In this document: piece by piece, positions 16,649 to 23,523 of the stretch
Layout of the letters: every line of letters starts with the position of its first letter
Numbering within the stretch: the first letter of the stretch is position 1
NCBI RefSeq assembly: GCF_003201105.1
Contig: NZ_QICJ01000004.1
Location: 62,001-126,000 of the forward strand
DNA from: Dyella sp. AtDHG13
GTDB taxonomy: Bacteria > Pseudomonadota > Gammaproteobacteria > Xanthomonadales > Rhodanobacteraceae
Direction of reading: 5' to 3'
DNA length: 64,000 bases
Position numbers and translations under genes: made by a program
Notes under the pieces: model-generated
What the model saw: only the letters and a program-made list of their open reading frames with translations
Told to the model about the DNA's origin: nothing
Databases searched by the model: none

Positions 16649-17016
16649 CAACCTGTACCAAGCCGGCCCAGCGATGGGCTGCGGTGATCCTGACGTTGGC
16701 GATGATGCCGATGGGCGCACGCGCCCAGGCCACCGAAGAACTCTCGCCCGCCCTGCTCGGCGAGCTGATGGGCTTTGTGCAGAACGCGTACTTCAACGCC
16801 AACCGCATCGCCGACATGCCGCAGTTTCCGACGGATCGCGCAGCCAGCCAGCCCGAGGTTCTCGAGGCGGTGGCCAGCGCATTGCGTGTGCGCCAGCGCG
16901 CCTGCACGTCGGTGGTCAAGGTCGACTACGCGGACGATTCGGGCAATATGCTCGACATCAGCTGCGTGGGCGGAAACTACAGGGTCGACGCCAAGAGCGG
17001 CAAGATCACGCCTTGA
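16645..17016 (+). CDS. Small secreted protein, paralog B
   Basis: A 123-residue exported protein (signal peptide ending near GARA-QAT). Its second half mirrors paralog A: ALRVRQRACTSVVKVDYAD...ISCVGGNYRVDAKSGKI against GIRVRGKACTDV...VTCADGGHYVVQPLSGEV, with the same two cysteines. The first halves (both with an NAFS/NAYF-like helix followed by a Pro-x-FPxx segment) are also comparable. Stop and start overlap as ATGA, so the two are coupled and may form a heterodimer. Function unknown. A hairpin begins over its stop codon. Confidence 0.72.
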   Translation: MTTCTKPAQRWAAVILTLAMMPMGARAQATEELSPALLGELMGFVQNAYFNANRIADMPQFPTDRAASQPEVLEAVASALRVRQRACTSVVKVDYADDSGNMLDISCVGGNYRVDAKSGKITP

Positions 17017-17034
17017 ACGGCGCGCTTCAAGGCG
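17009..17034. terminator. Hairpin between convergent genes
   Basis: A perfect 9-bp inverted repeat, CGCCTTGAA (17009-17017) and TTCAAGGCG (17026-17034), with an 8-nt loop. It overlaps the stop codon of the preceding gene and lies 40 bp before the end of the convergent response regulator. No T-tract follows, so termination efficiency is uncertain. Confidence 0.45.
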
Positions 17035-17073
17035 ACGTTACACACCGATAGCGTTGCTCCGACCGTTGTTCGA

Positions 17074-17712
17074 TCAGACCAGCCGCCGTTCCAGCGCGCG
17101 GAGCACCGCGCGCGTGCGGTCGCTTACGCCGAGCTTGGAGAGAATATTGGAGACGTGGTTGCGTACCGTGCCTTCGCTCAGGCGCAGCGCCTTGGCGATC
17201 TCGCCGTTGGAGATGCCGCTGGTCATCAGCTTGAGCACCTCGCGTTCGCGGGGCGTGAGCGCGTCGGGCGTGTCGAACGCGTCATCGCGCCAGGCACCGG
17301 TGCGGGCAGCATCCAGACTCTCGGCAAGCGGCGCGAACAGGTAGGCGTCGCCACGGGCAACGGTGCGGATCGCCTCCACCAGCGTTTCGGCGGTGACGGC
17401 CTTGAGCAGGAAACCGCGCGCGCCGGCACGCACACCGGCCACCAGGGCGGCATCGTCCTCGAAGGTTGTGAGCAATAGCGTGGGTGGAAGCTCGCCGCGC
17501 GCGGCGAGCGCCTCGACAACCTCGACGCCGCTCAACCTCGGCATGCGCACGTCCAGCAGCAGAACGTCCGGACGGTCGGCAATGACGGCGTTGATTGCGG
17601 CTTCGCCATCGGCCGCTTCTGCGCTGACGACGATGCCCTCGAACAGACTGAGCAGGGCCTTGAGACCGCTGCGTATCAGGGCCTGATCGTCGGCGATGCA
17701 CACGCGGATCAT
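17074..17712 (-). CDS. NarL/FixJ-type response regulator
   Basis: A 212-residue regulator with an N-terminal receiver (Asp8/Asp9 in IADDQ, phosphoacceptor Asp54 in LLLDVRMPR, Lys in FLLKAVT) and a C-terminal LuxR-type HTH (LTPREREVLKLMTSGISNGEIAKALRLSEGTVRNHVSNILSKLGV). Its ATG overlaps the kinase stop as ATGA, so the pair is cotranscribed. Phosphorylated NarL-type regulators bind inverted repeats; a perfect 8+8 dyad lies upstream of the kinase gene. The signal and regulon are unknown. The architecture resembles DesR/LiaR-class membrane-stress regulators. Confidence 0.93.
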   Translation of the reverse strand: MIRVCIADDQALIRSGLKALLSLFEGIVVSAEAADGEAAINAVIADRPDVLLLDVRMPRLSGVEVVEALAARGELPPTLLLTTFEDDAALVAGVRAGARGFLLKAVTAETLVEAIRTVARGDAYLFAPLAESLDAARTGAWRDDAFDTPDALTPREREVLKLMTSGISNGEIAKALRLSEGTVRNHVSNILSKLGVSDRTRAVLRALERRLV

Positions 17713-18875
17713 GGCCGCGCGCCCACGGGCGGAATCGCGCCGCTCACCTGGAAGCCTTCGCCGCGACGGCTGAGCACCGACAGCCAGCCGCCCAGCGCCT
17801 CGAAGCGCTCGCGCATGCCGGCCAAGCCCTGGCCTTCGGCGATGTCCGTGTCCGTGCCGACGCCGTCGTCCTTGGCAGTCAGCTGTATCTCGCCGTTTGG
17901 CGCCTGCACGAGTTCTATGCGGAGCTGCCGCGCGCCGGCGTGTCGCCGGGTGTTGGTGATCAGTTCCTGCACGCAGCGCAGCAGGGCGTCCGCGCGCGGC
18001 GCATCCAGCGCGCCCAGCGTCTCCGGCAGTACGAGTCGGACATCCAGGTCCGCCGCGCCTTCGGCCAAGGCGCGCAGCGTGGTGTGCAAGTCCACGGGCA
18101 GCACGCGCACCTGCCTCACCACCTCGCGCACTTCGTCCAGCAGTTCGCCGGCGATGTCGCGTGCGTGGCCGAGATGCAGCGCCGACTGGCCTTCCGCCGT
18201 GCGTGCGGCCACGTCCAGGTGCACGTGCAAGCTGGTGAGGTGGTGGCCAAGAACGTCGTGCAGGTCGCGCGAAATGCGCAGCCGCTCGCCCATGCGCGCG
18301 CTTTCGGTTAGCAGCGCCTGCGTGGCATTCAGTTCCGCGTGTGCCTGCGCCAGGCGCTCGTGCGCGGCCGCTTCGCTGCGCGCGAGGTGCGCGGCGCTGA
18401 TGGCGAAAAGCTGGAAGCCGCAACTCGAAATCAGGATCACCGCCGACATGCCTTCGCCGCCGACCGCGCACTTCTGCGCGACCAGGGCCGCGGCCAGCGC
18501 TGCCGCGGCCAGTAGCGCCGTGCGCAGCGAGGCGATCCACGCCACCTGCCAGGCGACCACCACGATCATGCTCGTCACCAGGAAGCTCGGATAGAGCCAC
18601 ACCAGGTATTGCGCCGCGAAACCCTCGAGGATGAGCAGCGCGGCCTTGCGGCGCGTCAGGCCGGGGCTGCTGTCCAGCTCGACCGCGATATAGGCCGCGA
18701 TCAGCGCGCCGTAGGCGAGCGTCCACTGCAGGTCCCAGTGAGCGTGGGCGGCAAAGGTTTCCGGCTTCAGCAGCCGCGTGACGAGAGCCAGCCCGCCGGC
18801 CGCCGCCAGCATCAGCACGCACGCCGCTTGCACGAGCAGGCGGATGCGAAGCAGAGGTGTGCGCGGCGAGGGCAT
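17709..18875 (-). CDS. Membrane sensor histidine kinase (HisKA_3 type)
   Basis: A 388-residue kinase. Residues of about 10-165 contain five or six transmembrane helices with almost no extracytoplasmic loop, so it probably senses a membrane state, as DesK/LiaS-type intramembrane kinases do. The dimerisation/phosphoacceptor box RISRDLHDVLGHHLTSL places the phosphorylated His at 206. The ATPase domain has the N-box ELITNTRRHAGA and G-boxes DDGVGTD and GQGLAGMRERFEALGG. The ATG at 18875 is preferred over a longer frame because AAGGTG precedes it and the membrane region starts directly. Forms an operon with the response regulator. Confidence 0.9.
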   Translation of the reverse strand: MPSPRTPLLRIRLLVQAACVLMLAAAGGLALVTRLLKPETFAAHAHWDLQWTLAYGALIAAYIAVELDSSPGLTRRKAALLILEGFAAQYLVWLYPSFLVTSMIVVVAWQVAWIASLRTALLAAAALAAALVAQKCAVGGEGMSAVILISSCGFQLFAISAAHLARSEAAAHERLAQAHAELNATQALLTESARMGERLRISRDLHDVLGHHLTSLHVHLDVAARTAEGQSALHLGHARDIAGELLDEVREVVRQVRVLPVDLHTTLRALAEGAADLDVRLVLPETLGALDAPRADALLRCVQELITNTRRHAGARQLRIELVQAPNGEIQLTAKDDGVGTDTDIAEGQGLAGMRERFEALGGWLSVLSRRGEGFQVSGAIPPVGARP

Positions 18876-18908
18876 GGGCCGCACCTTAACTCCGGCGCAC
18901 GCTGCTGT

Positions 18909-18972
18909 CCCATGACGGCTGTCATGGGCGATGGGCATGACGGCGCTCACTTATCGAATGGGCGGGCCCGCC
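18909..18972. promoter_or_regulatory. Perfect dyad in the divergent promoter region of the NarL-type system
   Basis: CCCATGAC (18909-18916), GGCT, GTCATGGG (18921-18928) is a perfect 8+8 inverted repeat 34 bp upstream of the kinase start. A further CATGACGGC copy occurs at 18936-18944, and a 12-bp palindrome GGCGGGCCCGCC lies at 18961-18972. The first is the natural candidate for the autoregulatory site of the adjacent NarL-type regulator and could also control the divergent NTF2-like gene at 19008. Confidence 0.5.
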
Positions 18973-19007
18973 CAATGCTGGCGCCGTCATCAACCCAGGA
19001 GACGACG

Positions 19008-19496
19008 ATGCTTCGCTCACCCCTGTTTCGCCGCTCGAATCTCAACGCGCTCATCGGCGCCATGACGCTCTGCGCCATTGCCTTCCACGCCCACGCTGCC
19101 GACCCGACCCCGGCGGAGTGCGCCAAGATTGCCACGCCCAGCCAGCAGCGCGACGCGGCGACGATCCAGCGCATCGAGCAGGCCTGGCTGACCGCGGAAT
19201 ACCGCGGCCACCCGGAATATCTTGCGTGCCTGCTGGAGCCGGATTACCACACCTCCAGCCGATCCGGGCTGGTGCGTTCACGGCAGGACGTGATCGATCG
19301 CGTGCCGCAGGTCAGCAACGACGCGAAGGAGGTTCCCAAGCTCGACACCATCGTGGTGATCCACGGCGATGCCGCGACGGCCCATTCCATCCTCAGGACC
19401 ACCGACAAGGCGGGCAACCCGAAGGAGGTTCACTTCGTCGATGGCTACACGTTTCACGATGGCCGCTGGTTCGCCTTCAGCGGCGCGGATCTCTAG
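19008..19496 (+). CDS. Secreted NTF2/SnoaL-like protein
   Basis: A 162-residue exported protein (signal peptide to about residue 30, AFHAHA-ADP). The mature domain is SnoaL-like (IQRIEQAWLTAEYRGHPEYLACLLEPDYHTSS, VRSRQDVIDRV, HFVDGYTFHDGRWFAFSGADL), comparable to DUF4440. It has a cysteine at each end of the first helix (AECAK, YLACLL). It is divergent from the NarL-type two-component system, with a dyad between them, so it may be a target of that system. Function unknown. Confidence 0.75.
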   Translation: MLRSPLFRRSNLNALIGAMTLCAIAFHAHAADPTPAECAKIATPSQQRDAATIQRIEQAWLTAEYRGHPEYLACLLEPDYHTSSRSGLVRSRQDVIDRVPQVSNDAKEVPKLDTIVVIHGDAATAHSILRTTDKAGNPKEVHFVDGYTFHDGRWFAFSGADL

Positions 19497-19662
19497 GCCG
19501 AGCCTTTCTTCTTCACATGCGTGAACGTGGCGCGAAGAAGCGAGCCATGCTGCTGCGCGGCAAGATGTTTTCACGCGCAAGGCATTGGTGCGCGTTCCGC
19601 GCATCGTGCTAGGTTCGCCGATGCCGCCAGGTGGCGGCTGACCAACTCAATGGAGTGACGTT

Positions 19663-19824
19663 ATGAATACGCTAGAAGCCAAGATCGAAGGCGCGGTTGA
19701 GGAGAGCAATCCCTTCGCGATCCAGATGGACGGTCCGATGCAGAAGGATGCGGTGACCGGCGCACTGGAAATGAAGCCGATGGGATTCCCGCAGGACGCC
19801 CGCTGGTACTACAGCGGCGGCTGA
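19663..19824 (+). CDS. Candidate ribosomally made peptide precursor (53 residues)
   Basis: A short gene with a good GGAGTGA ribosome binding site 6 bases before the ATG. The 53-residue product has an acidic N-terminal half (MNTLEAKIEGAVEES) and a C-terminal half rich in Met, Pro, Gly and aromatics, ending ARWYYSGG. It has no signal peptide. It is followed by an intrinsic terminator and then by an asparagine-synthase-like gene on the same strand, the layout seen in RiPP loci where precursor mRNA must exceed enzyme mRNA. Canonical lasso features are not met: no Gly/Ser/Cys/Ala has Asp or Glu at position 7-9 and a Thr at -2. The product class is therefore open. Confidence 0.65.
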   Translation: MNTLEAKIEGAVEESNPFAIQMDGPMQKDAVTGALEMKPMGFPQDARWYYSGG

Positions 19825-19862
19825 GCGGAACCTTGCTCTGAGTTTCTGTTCTAGCGACACAG

Positions 19863-19890
19863 CGCCGTCCCTTCAGAGGGGCGGCGTTTT
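19863..19890 (+). terminator. Intrinsic terminator/attenuator between peptide gene and asparagine-synthase-like gene
   Basis: CGCCGTCCC (19863-19871) pairs with GGGGCGGCG (19878-19886), with one G-U pair, around a 6-nt loop, and is followed at once by TTTT. It lies 38 bases after the peptide stop and 18 bases before the ATG of the downstream enzyme. It therefore probably lets only a fraction of transcripts continue into the enzyme gene. Confidence 0.75.
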
Positions 19891-19908
19891 GCACTCAAGG
19901 AAGATGCC

Positions 19909-21477
19909 ATGCTCAAGGCCGAGATCGCGCTTCGTGACTTGTCGTGTGCGCCCGAATGGCGCGATGGTGTGCTTTCCCTCGGGGCCAGCTGGATAAGACC
20001 CCACGCGCACGCCGCACTGGAAACACTGTTCGCGCACACGCAGGGGCAGTGGATATTCGTGGTTCGCGAACGCCACGCAGGCATGCCGTCACGTGAGGAC
20101 GATGCCCACACAACGCTCGATGCCAAGGCGTTCGACGAGCTGCATCGCGCATGCCTCTTGTGGCCGCTCGATTACGTGATGATCGAGGTGGCCCAGGCCG
20201 GGCACCGCATAAAGCTACGATCCGGCATGTATGGCGCGGCACCCGTCTATTGCCGCTCCACTACCGATGCGCTCAGCGTTTCATGGGATCTCGCGGATTT
20301 CCTCGCGGCCCCCGCTTCCATCGACTTCGATATCGCCAGCGTGTTTCTCGCGCAGGGCTCGCCTTACTCGGCGCAAACCATCCTGTCGGGCGTCACCCTG
20401 CTCACCGAGCGGGCAGTGATCTTCGCGGAGCCCGGCAAGGCGCGCTATCACTATCCGGCGGCGGTCGAAACGGGCGCGCGCTCCACTGCATCGACGTTCG
20501 ACGGCGACGCCGACGACGCATTCGAAAAGCTGCTGCATGGCGTCGTGTCGGCACGTCCCGCGGAAGGCGAACGCATCGCGGTCGAGCTCAGCGGCGGCAT
20601 GGATTCGGCCACCGTCGCCTGCGCATTGACCAGCGCCTTCGGCAAGGTTGCCAGCAAGGGCATCCTGCTCAGTGGCGAGGAGCGGCAACCCCAGGTCGCG
20701 CGCCGCGAGAAGATCGGCCAGCGATTGGGCCTGCTCGACGACACCGTGGATATCGACGCGTACCTGCCCACGCTGGACTTGCAGCCCGGCGAGCGCAAGG
20801 TGTACCCACACGCGGAACTTTACCTGGAGGCCTTCGATCGCCTGTGGGGAGCGGCAAGAAGCGAAGGACGCGAGTTGCTCTTCACCGGCGTGGGCGGCGA
20901 CGAGCTCTTTCCCACCTATCAGGACGAAGCAGAAGCGGCCAGCACCGGCAGCGAGTTGGTCGAGCAAGCCAGGCATCACGCGACCAGGCTGCTTACGCCG
21001 CGCGCCCAGGCGGCGGTGCGCGCTTCGCGCATGTTCGATGCACCCGCGAGCCCCATTCCCGTCTCTTCGCTGCTCGCCAGCACGTGCCAGGCACCGCATC
21101 TGCTGCGTCACGGCCTATGGCCCGTCAATCCCTTGAGCGATCCCCGGCTGGTGGCGTTCTGCCACCGGCTTCCGCATGCGGGCCGCCATCGTCGCGGCGC
21201 GATGCGGCGGTATCTGGGCCGGCATCTGGGTGCGGATGTCTTTCCTCCGGACTACGCCAAGGAAACCTTTGCACGCGTGCTTCCCGATTTGATCTCGCGG
21301 CACGAGAAGCAGCTCGCCGCGCAGTTGCGTGAGTGCGCACTGGCGGATCACGGCCTGGTGGATCACGGCGCCGCGCTGGCCTTGCTGAAAGAGGTGGCGG
21401 CCACGCGAGGAGATGCATCGGCGGCTCCGCTGATCGCCTTTCTCTGGCTGGAACGGTTCGTGCGGCAGCTGGCGTGA
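19909..21477 (+). CDS. Asparagine-synthase-like ATP-dependent amidoligase
   Basis: A 522-residue protein with the AsnB layout. Residues of about 1-190 are an Ntn-amidohydrolase-like domain (GMYGAAPVYCR, SVSWDLADFLAA) that lacks the N-terminal catalytic Cys2, so glutamine hydrolysis is unlikely. Residues of about 215-500 are the ATP-pyrophosphatase synthetase domain with the PP-loop ELSGGMDSATVA and the second signature FTGVGGDELFPTY. Such glutaminase-dead AsnB relatives activate a carboxylate as acyl-adenylate, as in lasso peptide cyclases (600 residues, longer than this) and beta-lactam synthetases. The 53-residue gene just upstream is the likely substrate. No leader peptidase (B protein), RRE or ABC exporter is nearby. 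Confidence 0.82.
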   Translation: MLKAEIALRDLSCAPEWRDGVLSLGASWIRPHAHAALETLFAHTQGQWIFVVRERHAGMPSREDDAHTTLDAKAFDELHRACLLWPLDYVMIEVAQAGHRIKLRSGMYGAAPVYCRSTTDALSVSWDLADFLAAPASIDFDIASVFLAQGSPYSAQTILSGVTLLTERAVIFAEPGKARYHYPAAVETGARSTASTFDGDADDAFEKLLHGVVSARPAEGERIAVELSGGMDSATVACALTSAFGKVASKGILLSGEERQPQVARREKIGQRLGLLDDTVDIDAYLPTLDLQPGERKVYPHAELYLEAFDRLWGAARSEGRELLFTGVGGDELFPTYQDEAEAASTGSELVEQARHHATRLLTPRAQAAVRASRMFDAPASPIPVSSLLASTCQAPHLLRHGLWPVNPLSDPRLVAFCHRLPHAGRHRRGAMRRYLGRHLGADVFPPDYAKETFARVLPDLISRHEKQLAAQLRECALADHGLVDHGAALALLKEVAATRGDASAAPLIAFLWLERFVRQLA

Positions 21478-21547
21478 GGAAAGCATCTTGCCGGCACCTC
21501 GCTCGCTTCGTTCGCCATCCAACGTCATCATTCCCAGGGAGCGTTGC

Positions 21548-22345
21548 ATGATGCGCCGAGTGCTGGCACTCGCGGTCTCCGCGTTGTTCCTGACGGCGTG
21601 CACTGCTTCCTTCAAGGCGCCCAAGGCGGCCTTCTCCGAGGTCGGGAAACTTCAGGCAAGCGGCTATGAAGTTACCTCTGCCTATAACAGCTCGGTCTAT
21701 CGATGGCCTGGCCTGACCTGGTCCATTTCCGGGACGTACTTGCCCGGATCCAGGCGCGCGATGCCCGTGGTTGCTCCGGAGTTTTCCTTCGAGCACGCAG
21801 GAAACAGCCGGTTCGGTCTTGAGGTCGCGGCACCGGAAAGCTGCCGATCCTCCGATGTAGCCAAACAGCAACTGACGGCAGCGCTCACCAGGCTTTGGGA
21901 CAAGGCCGGCGGACTTCCATCGGTCGGAAAGGCCAGGGTGTCCATCGTCGATGACAACGCCTATGTCGCGCGCTATAGCTTCTCGCTGCATGCAGGCCGT
22001 TCCTACGAGCTGAGGTACTGGACCCCATGCGTGAACGGCAACGGCGATACGGCACTGTTCTATGGCGCGATGATCGCGCTTCATGAAGCGACCCATGCAT
22101 CCCTGGACATGCTGGACGCGGAATCGAAGATCGAGGAGGAAAGGGAGCGGGGCGCGGTGGGCGCATCCGCTTGCCTGTATCTCGCTCTAGAGCGCGGGGA
22201 CCCTGACTTCGCACGCAACCAGGATGCGCTGGCCGATATGTTTCGCCAGGCAGTTCGGCTTGGCGAGACATCGGTCAAGCTGAGCGACATCTGTGAGAGC
22301 TGGATATACAGGGTTCAAACGGCTTCGCGGCGATCTCCACGATAG
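21548..22345 (+). CDS. Lipoprotein with a HExxH zinc-metallopeptidase-like motif
   Basis: A 265-residue protein starting at an ATG with an AGGGAG ribosome binding site. The signal ends in a lipobox LTAC, so Cys18 is predicted to be lipidated. The mature region shows four further cysteines. Residues 179-183 read HEATH within IALHEATHASLDML, a textbook zincin motif. Acidic residues 15-21 positions later (EEERERGAVGASACLY) could supply the third ligand of a gluzincin. No named family was recognised. It begins 71 bp after the asparagine-synthase-like gene on the same strand and could process or protect against that system's product; this is inference from position only. Confidence 0.65.
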   Translation: MMRRVLALAVSALFLTACTASFKAPKAAFSEVGKLQASGYEVTSAYNSSVYRWPGLTWSISGTYLPGSRRAMPVVAPEFSFEHAGNSRFGLEVAAPESCRSSDVAKQQLTAALTRLWDKAGGLPSVGKARVSIVDDNAYVARYSFSLHAGRSYELRYWTPCVNGNGDTALFYGAMIALHEATHASLDMLDAESKIEEERERGAVGASACLYLALERGDPDFARNQDALADMFRQAVRLGETSVKLSDICESWIYRVQTASRRSPR

Positions 22346-22474
22346 TCGTCCATTCGACCTGCCTATCGCTCGTATTGGCCTGCGGGGCATGGCCGAATAT
22401 GACCTTGCTGGTCATTGCGCGGCCGGGGTTCCCGGCTACCTTGGTGCGAAGTCATCGGCATGGGAGGGAGATTC

Positions 22475-22930
22475 ATGCGGCTATCGCACTGGCGTTGGGT
22501 GATGTTCTGTGTGGCCCTGATCGCGTCGCAGGCCCGGGCAGGGCAGGAGGTTGGTGATTACTCGGGCTTGCCCGAGGACCTTGCCGCCGCGGCGACGGCC
22601 TACGATCTGGCGCAGTACAAGGCCGATCGCGCCGAACTGGAAAGGCTGCTGGCCGACGATTACACGCTGGCGAATTCGAGCGGAAAAAGCCAGACCAAGG
22701 CGGAGTTCATCGCCGATATGGTGGCGCCGGGCAGCAAGACCACCTACCTCGCGCTGTCCGTGCAGGTGCGCAAGGTGTGGACGGATGGCGCGGTGCTCGG
22801 TGGACTGGCTGACGCCAAGGGGCTGGATCGCGGCAAGCCGTTTTCCGCGCGGATACGCTTCGCGGACGTCTGGGCGAAGCGCAATGGCCGCTGGCAGGTG
22901 ATCTTCACGCAGGCCAATATCGCCCCATGA
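22475..22930 (+). CDS. Secreted DUF4440/SnoaL-like protein
   Basis: A 151-residue protein with a GGGAGGGAG ribosome binding site before the ATG at 22475 and a signal peptide ending near ARA-GQE. The rest is an NTF2-like domain (AATAYDLAQYKADRAELERLLADDYTLANSSGKSQTKAEFIADM, then RFADVWAKRNGRWQVIFTQ), the DUF4440 pattern. No catalytic residues can be named. Same strand as the lipoprotein gene, 129 bp downstream, so possibly independent. Confidence 0.78.
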   Translation: MRLSHWRWVMFCVALIASQARAGQEVGDYSGLPEDLAAAATAYDLAQYKADRAELERLLADDYTLANSSGKSQTKAEFIADMVAPGSKTTYLALSVQVRKVWTDGAVLGGLADAKGLDRGKPFSARIRFADVWAKRNGRWQVIFTQANIAP

Positions 22931-23006
22931 GTGGGTTCGGTGGGGTAGGGTCTGGTTTACTTCGCGTGAGGCGTGCCGCCGGTATCGCAGAACAAGGGAG
23001 TGAAAG

Positions 23007-23441
23007 ATGGCGCTCAAGCGCATGGACAACATTCTTCTGGTCGTCGACGATCTGGAAGGCATGAAGTCGTTCTTCATCGAGCTTGGCCTGGTGTTCGAAG
23101 GCCAGGCGACGGTCGAAGGTCCCGAGGTCGGGCGCCTGATCGGGCTCGCGGATGTCCGGGCCACGGTGGCGATGATGCGCACGCCCGACGGCCAGGGCAT
23201 CGAGCTGGACAAGTTCCACACGCCCGACGCCATCCGCTTCGGGCCGGTGGCGCCGCCGGTGAACACCTTGGGCTTGCGCCGCATCATGTTCGCCGTCGAC
23301 GACATCGACACGGTCATCGCGCACATGCAGGCCCATGGCGCCGAACTTGTCGGCCAGATGCAATACGGGGACACGTATCGCCTCGCCTATATCCGCGGGC
23401 CGGAAGGCATCCTTGTCGGGCTTGCCGAGCAGCTCGGCTAG
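23007..23441 (+). CDS. VOC family (glyoxalase/bleomycin-resistance-like) protein
   Basis: A 144-residue protein built from two beta-alpha-beta-beta-beta modules. The first has MDNILLVVDDLEGMKSFFIELGL and IELDKF; the second has LRRIMFAVDDIDTVIAHMQAHGAELVG and YIRGPEGILVGLAEQLG. Glutamates at the ends of each module (IELDKF, GLAEQL) are candidate metal ligands, but the first His ligand position is Asn (DNILLV). Members include glyoxalases, extradiol dioxygenases and antibiotic-binding proteins; the role here is unknown. A GGGAG ribosome binding site precedes the ATG. Confidence 0.82.
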   Translation: MALKRMDNILLVVDDLEGMKSFFIELGLVFEGQATVEGPEVGRLIGLADVRATVAMMRTPDGQGIELDKFHTPDAIRFGPVAPPVNTLGLRRIMFAVDDIDTVIAHMQAHGAELVGQMQYGDTYRLAYIRGPEGILVGLAEQLG

Positions 23442-23478
23442 GGGGCACGCATCGGTAGAGGGAATCACCGCAAGGGAT

Positions 23479-23523
23479 CCCGCGCCGGAGAGGCGATGCC
23501 CTGCCGGCGCGGGGTTGTCGATC
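23479..23523. terminator. Long-loop hairpin between convergent genes
   Basis: A perfect 10-bp inverted repeat, CCCGCGCCGG (23479-23488) and CCGGCGCGGG (23514-23523), spans the gap between the VOC gene and the convergent beta-propeller gene. The 25-nt loop and lack of a T-tract make it a weak terminator candidate. Confidence 0.35.

Noticed and set aside
19663-21477. Canonical lasso peptide cluster
   Set aside because: No B protein, RRE, isopeptidase or ABC transporter nearby, and the core lacks a Gly1 to Asp/Glu7-9 pattern; kept only as a RiPP-like candidate.
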